NCBI RefSeq assembly: GCF_001591365.1
Contig: NZ_BCUT01000001.1
Span: forward strand, 1,984,001 to 2,048,000
From: Variovorax paradoxus NBRC 15149
GTDB taxonomy: Bacteria > Pseudomonadota > Gammaproteobacteria > Burkholderiales > Burkholderiaceae_C
Direction: 5' to 3'
Length of the DNA stretch: 64,000 nt
Each line of letters begins with the position of its first letter. Position 1 is the first letter of the stretch. Positions 63,590-64,000 of this stretch are shown here, one piece after another. A program made the translations under genes and the position numbers. The notes beneath the pieces were generated by a model that worked only from the letters and a program-made list of their open reading frames with translations, searched no databases and was not told where the DNA came from.

Positions 63590-64000
63590 TCAGAAACCGG
63601 AGGAATTGGGTTCGGACGAATTGGGCTCTGATGAGCTGGGCTCGGATGAGCTGGGCCCGGACGAACTGGGCTCGGACGAACTGGGCTCTGACGAGCTGGG
63701 CTCGGACGAACTGGGCTCGGACGAACTGGGCCCGGATGAACTGGGCTCGGACGAGCTGGGCTCCGACGAGGTCGGCCCGTCGCCGCCGGCGGATGGATCG
63801 CTGGAAGATCCGCCGTCGGGCACGGCAAAGGGGTCGTAGTCCGATGAGAAGGCGTCGCCCCGGGTGTTCTGGGTGCTCGTCGGCGCGTCCTTGTCCATGG
63901 TGCCCGCGCCGTCGGTGGCCAGGCGGTTCAGGCGCGCGGCCAGGCCCGGGTGCCCGGCAGCGGCGGCATCCCGGGCCGCCTGCGCCAGTTCCGCCTTGGC
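63590..64000 (-). CDS. Protein with C-terminal SSEPS repeats (partial, N-terminus beyond right edge)
   Basis: 137 codons are visible; the frame is open to the right edge. The first 34 residues (AQAARDAAAAGHPGLAARLN) look helical and Ala-rich, then a Ser/Asp/Pro-rich linker, and about twelve five-residue units SSEPS (variants SSGPS, SSEPN) to the stop. The tail must be disordered and acidic. An ATG at 63898 could start a 102-residue protein, but the open frame upstream argues for a longer gene. Family not determined. Confidence 0.65.
   Translation of the reverse strand, partial: AKAELAQAARDAAAAGHPGLAARLNRLATDGAGTMDKDAPTSTQNTRGDAFSSDYDPFAVPDGGSSSDPSAGGDGPTSSEPSSSEPSSSGPSSSEPSSSEPSSSEPSSSEPSSSGPSSSEPSSSEPNSSEPNSSGF
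63599..63778. repeat. 15-bp coding minisatellite (SSEPS units)
   Basis: About twelve in-phase copies of a 15-base unit, on the plus strand GAGCTGGGCTCGGAC and close variants. Since 15 is a multiple of three, copy-number change would lengthen or shorten the protein without a frameshift. Confidence 0.9.

Noticed and set aside
60890..63631. A 913-codon plus-strand frame with regular repeats
   Set aside because: The regularity is the antisense reading of the pentapeptide repeats; not a protein.
63599..63778. CRISPR or intergenic satellite
   Set aside because: Units of 15 bases without spacers lie in frame within an open reading frame and encode SSEPS.
63516..63839. Plus-strand ELGSD-repeat protein
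   Set aside because: It is the complement of the SSEPS minisatellite; the minus-strand frame continues in phase off the right edge and follows the operon direction.

Overview
The window is high-GC chromosomal DNA from a betaproteobacterium of the Burkholderiales. Gene order and protein sequences (rsmB-DUF4390-ntrY, tRNA-Tyr/Gly/Thr-tuf-tRNA-Trp-secE-nusG-rplKAJL-rpoBC, a GxxExxY gene inside a trp operon, a Nit1C cluster beside a VgrG-type secretion locus) fit the family Comamonadaceae, most probably Variovorax. The genus is an inference from gene content and recall; no database was searched.

Positions 1-4.6 kb, all minus strand, hold the N-terminal part of an NtrY-like sensor kinase (cut by the left edge), a DUF4390 protein, the 16S rRNA methyltransferase rsmB and a LemA-family membrane protein. 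From 4.6 to 18.7 kb, also minus, lies the large transcription/translation operon. In transcription order it is tRNA-Tyr, tRNA-Gly, tRNA-Thr, tuf, tRNA-Trp, secE, nusG, rplK, rplA, rplJ, rplL, rpoB and rpoC, ending in a clear intrinsic terminator. A five-unit, 32-bp tandem array of terminator-like hairpins sits between tRNA-Trp and secE, with its T tracts facing the wrong way for this operon.

Positions 18.7-25.8 kb hold a tryptophan operon in the order trpE, GxxExxY gene, trpG, threonine aldolase, LysE-type exporter, trpD, trpC, ung. It has several 4-base start/stop overlaps and a leader that encodes a candidate Trp-Pro-Trp peptide. Positions 25.9-30.7 kb hold unlinked small genes: a chalcone-isomerase-like exported protein, a phosphoglycolate phosphatase, a DUF2383 four-helix protein, several disordered small proteins, and a beta/gamma-crystallin-like lipoprotein.

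Positions 30.7-38.3 kb hold a MocR-type regulator facing a complete seven-gene Nit1C cluster: MSMEG_0572 family, nitrilase, radical SAM, acetyltransferase, AIR-synthase-like, MSMEG_0570 family and flavin oxidoreductase. This set is linked to nitrogen starvation and cyanide assimilation. The intergenic region carries repeated TTGATCGC/TTGATTGC boxes that could be the regulator's sites. An orphan NarL-type response regulator follows.

Positions 39.3-64 kb hold a type VI secretion (T6SS) locus. The plus-strand part is tssL (with an unusual periplasmic extension), a degenerate short tssM-like gene, tssA, tssB, tssC, hcp and two putative peptidoglycan-targeting effectors; tssJ lies antisense. The minus-strand part is pppA, tagH and a long operon from beyond the right edge: an SSEPS-repeat protein, DUF2169-pentapeptide fusion, pentapeptide protein, DUF3540, PAAR-like DUF4150, vgrG, DUF6484, DUF2169, a catalytically degenerate ketosynthase-like protein, a DUF4150-nuclease toxin candidate, a beta-propeller-like candidate immunity protein, a TIGR02270 HEAT protein and a small membrane protein. 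TssE, F, G, H, K and a full-length TssM are not in the window, so the apparatus must be completed elsewhere.
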